A DNA stretch of 24,971 nucleotides from Betaproteobacteria bacterium (GTDB lineage: Bacteria; Pseudomonadota; Gammaproteobacteria; Burkholderiales; Burkholderiaceae), in the NCBI GenBank assembly GCA_018969885.1, contig JAGWXN010000019.1, positions 1 to 24,971 of the forward strand, given 5' to 3'. Below, in pieces: positions 24,252 to 24,971 of the stretch (its first letter is position 1; each line of letters opens with the position of its first letter). The position numbers and the translations under genes were made by a program. A model generated the notes under the pieces. That model was not told the origin of the DNA. It saw only the letters and a program-made list of their open reading frames with translations, and searched no databases.

Positions 24252-24971
24252 TCAGATCGCAGGCTCGGGTGCCTCGGCGAACCAGCGCTCGGCCAGCCGC
24301 ACCCAGAAACTGCCGCCAATGGGAATGATCTCGTCATTGAAATCATAGTGGGGCCCGTGCAGCACACAGGGGCCCAGCCCATGACCCGCCGCACGATGGT
24401 CGCCCACGCCGTTGCCGATCACCACATAACAGCCCGGCATTTTCTCGAGGAAGAACGCGAAATCTTCAGCGCCCATGGTGGGCTCAAATTCGAAGACGTT
24501 GTCGGCACCGACCACATCGGCCGCCACGGCCCGGCAGAAATGGGTTTCTGCCTCGTGGTTGATGAGGGACGGGTAGTTGCGGTGGAAGTGAAACTCGGCG
24601 CTCGCGCCGAACGCGCTCGCCGTGTGCTCGGTGGTTTCTCGCATGCGGCTTTCGACCATGTCGAGCGTTTCCGGGCGAAAGGTGCGCACGGTGCCGCGCA
24701 GCTCGGCCGAATCCGGAACCACATTGGTGGCCTCACCCGCGTGCAGCATGGTGACCGAAATGAGCGCGGCATCAATGGGGTTTCGGTTGCGCGAGACGAT
24801 GGTCTGGAAGGCCTGAACGAGCTGACAGGCGACCGGGATGGGGTCGATGCCCAGGTGCGGGAGGGCCGCATGGGTGCCGCGCCCCTTCAGCACAATTCGA
24901 AATTCGTTGGACGAGGCGAGCATGGGCCCGGGACGCATTGCGATCTGCCCGGGTTTGAGGCCCGGCCAGTT
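24252..24971 (-). CDS. M20 family metallopeptidase/amidohydrolase (5' end outside window)
   Basis: The last 239 codons of a gene that runs off the right edge. The visible part opens with NWPGLKPGQIAMRPGPMLAS, which precedes the lid domain in hippurate hydrolase and N-acyl amino acid amidohydrolases (M20D). It continues with GRGTHAALPHLGIDP, HAGEATNVVPDSAELRGTVR, and near the end MGAEDFAFFLEKMPGCYVVIGNG and GPHYDFND, which supply metal ligands (a glutamate and a histidine). These enzymes cleave N-acyl or N-carbamoyl amino acids or dipeptides in the cytoplasm. Position ahead of dppB suggests it processes what the transporter brings in. Confidence 0.92.
   Translation of the reverse strand, partial: NWPGLKPGQIAMRPGPMLASSNEFRIVLKGRGTHAALPHLGIDPIPVACQLVQAFQTIVSRNRNPIDAALISVTMLHAGEATNVVPDSAELRGTVRTFRPETLDMVESRMRETTEHTASAFGASAEFHFHRNYPSLINHEAETHFCRAVAADVVGADNVFEFEPTMGAEDFAFFLEKMPGCYVVIGNGVGDHRAAGHGLGPCVLHGPHYDFNDEIIPIGGSFWVRLAERWFAEAPEPAI

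Overview
The window looks like a chromosomal segment of a GC-rich betaproteobacterium, most likely a member of the Burkholderiales. This rests on inference from several signs: a Bug-type (tripartite tricarboxylate) binding protein, the divergent ilvD/lgt pair, a small class I cytochrome c, and dense operons with short gaps and ATGA overlaps. No phage, transposon or CRISPR signature was seen, and base composition looks uniform by eye.

Layout. (1) 1-6335, plus strand: the tail of a TRAP binding protein, then dctQ and dctM, a PdxA-like dehydrogenase, a stand-alone Bug binding protein, a RidA-like protein, an aspartate-dehydrogenase-like enzyme overlapping it by 4 bases, and a DUF3047 lipoprotein. 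This reads as a catabolic operon for a small organic (amino) acid whose substrate I cannot name. (2) 6437-10378, plus strand: a PQQ-dependent dehydrogenase of the sorbosone dehydrogenase type, a diheme cytochrome c and a TonB-dependent receptor that closely resembles the PQQ importer PqqU (YncD). Together they make a compact cofactor-uptake, enzyme and electron-acceptor module. (3) 10380-11458, minus: a tRNA-Thr(CGU) with its own extended -10 promoter placed on the stop codon of an SDR-family gene. (4) 11541-15805: a [2Fe-2S]/FAD reductase, an intergenic region with two minus-strand intrinsic terminators and a possible structured RNA, cytochrome c, ilvD, and the divergent lgt. (5) 15813-20222: a TauE/SafE-type permease (minus), then a ketopantoate-reductase-family gene, an oxalate-CoA-ligase-like gene and an LD-carboxypeptidase (plus). 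(6) 20206-24971, minus: an M20 peptidase (5' end outside the window) followed by dppB, dppC, dppD and dppF of a peptide ABC transporter. The stop end of dppF overlaps that of the LD-carboxypeptidase.

How the genes work together. The strongest functional story is the PQQ module. The outer-membrane receptor would bring in PQQ, the periplasmic dehydrogenase would use it, and the diheme cytochrome would take the electrons. The most open question is the first cluster. An NAD(P)-dependent amino-acid dehydrogenase that makes an imine sits translationally coupled to a RidA-like protein, a family that hydrolyses imines. At the right end, peptide import, an M20 hydrolase and an LD-carboxypeptidase suggest use or recycling of murein or other peptides. 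All functional calls come from reading the translations and recalling family motifs; no database search was run.
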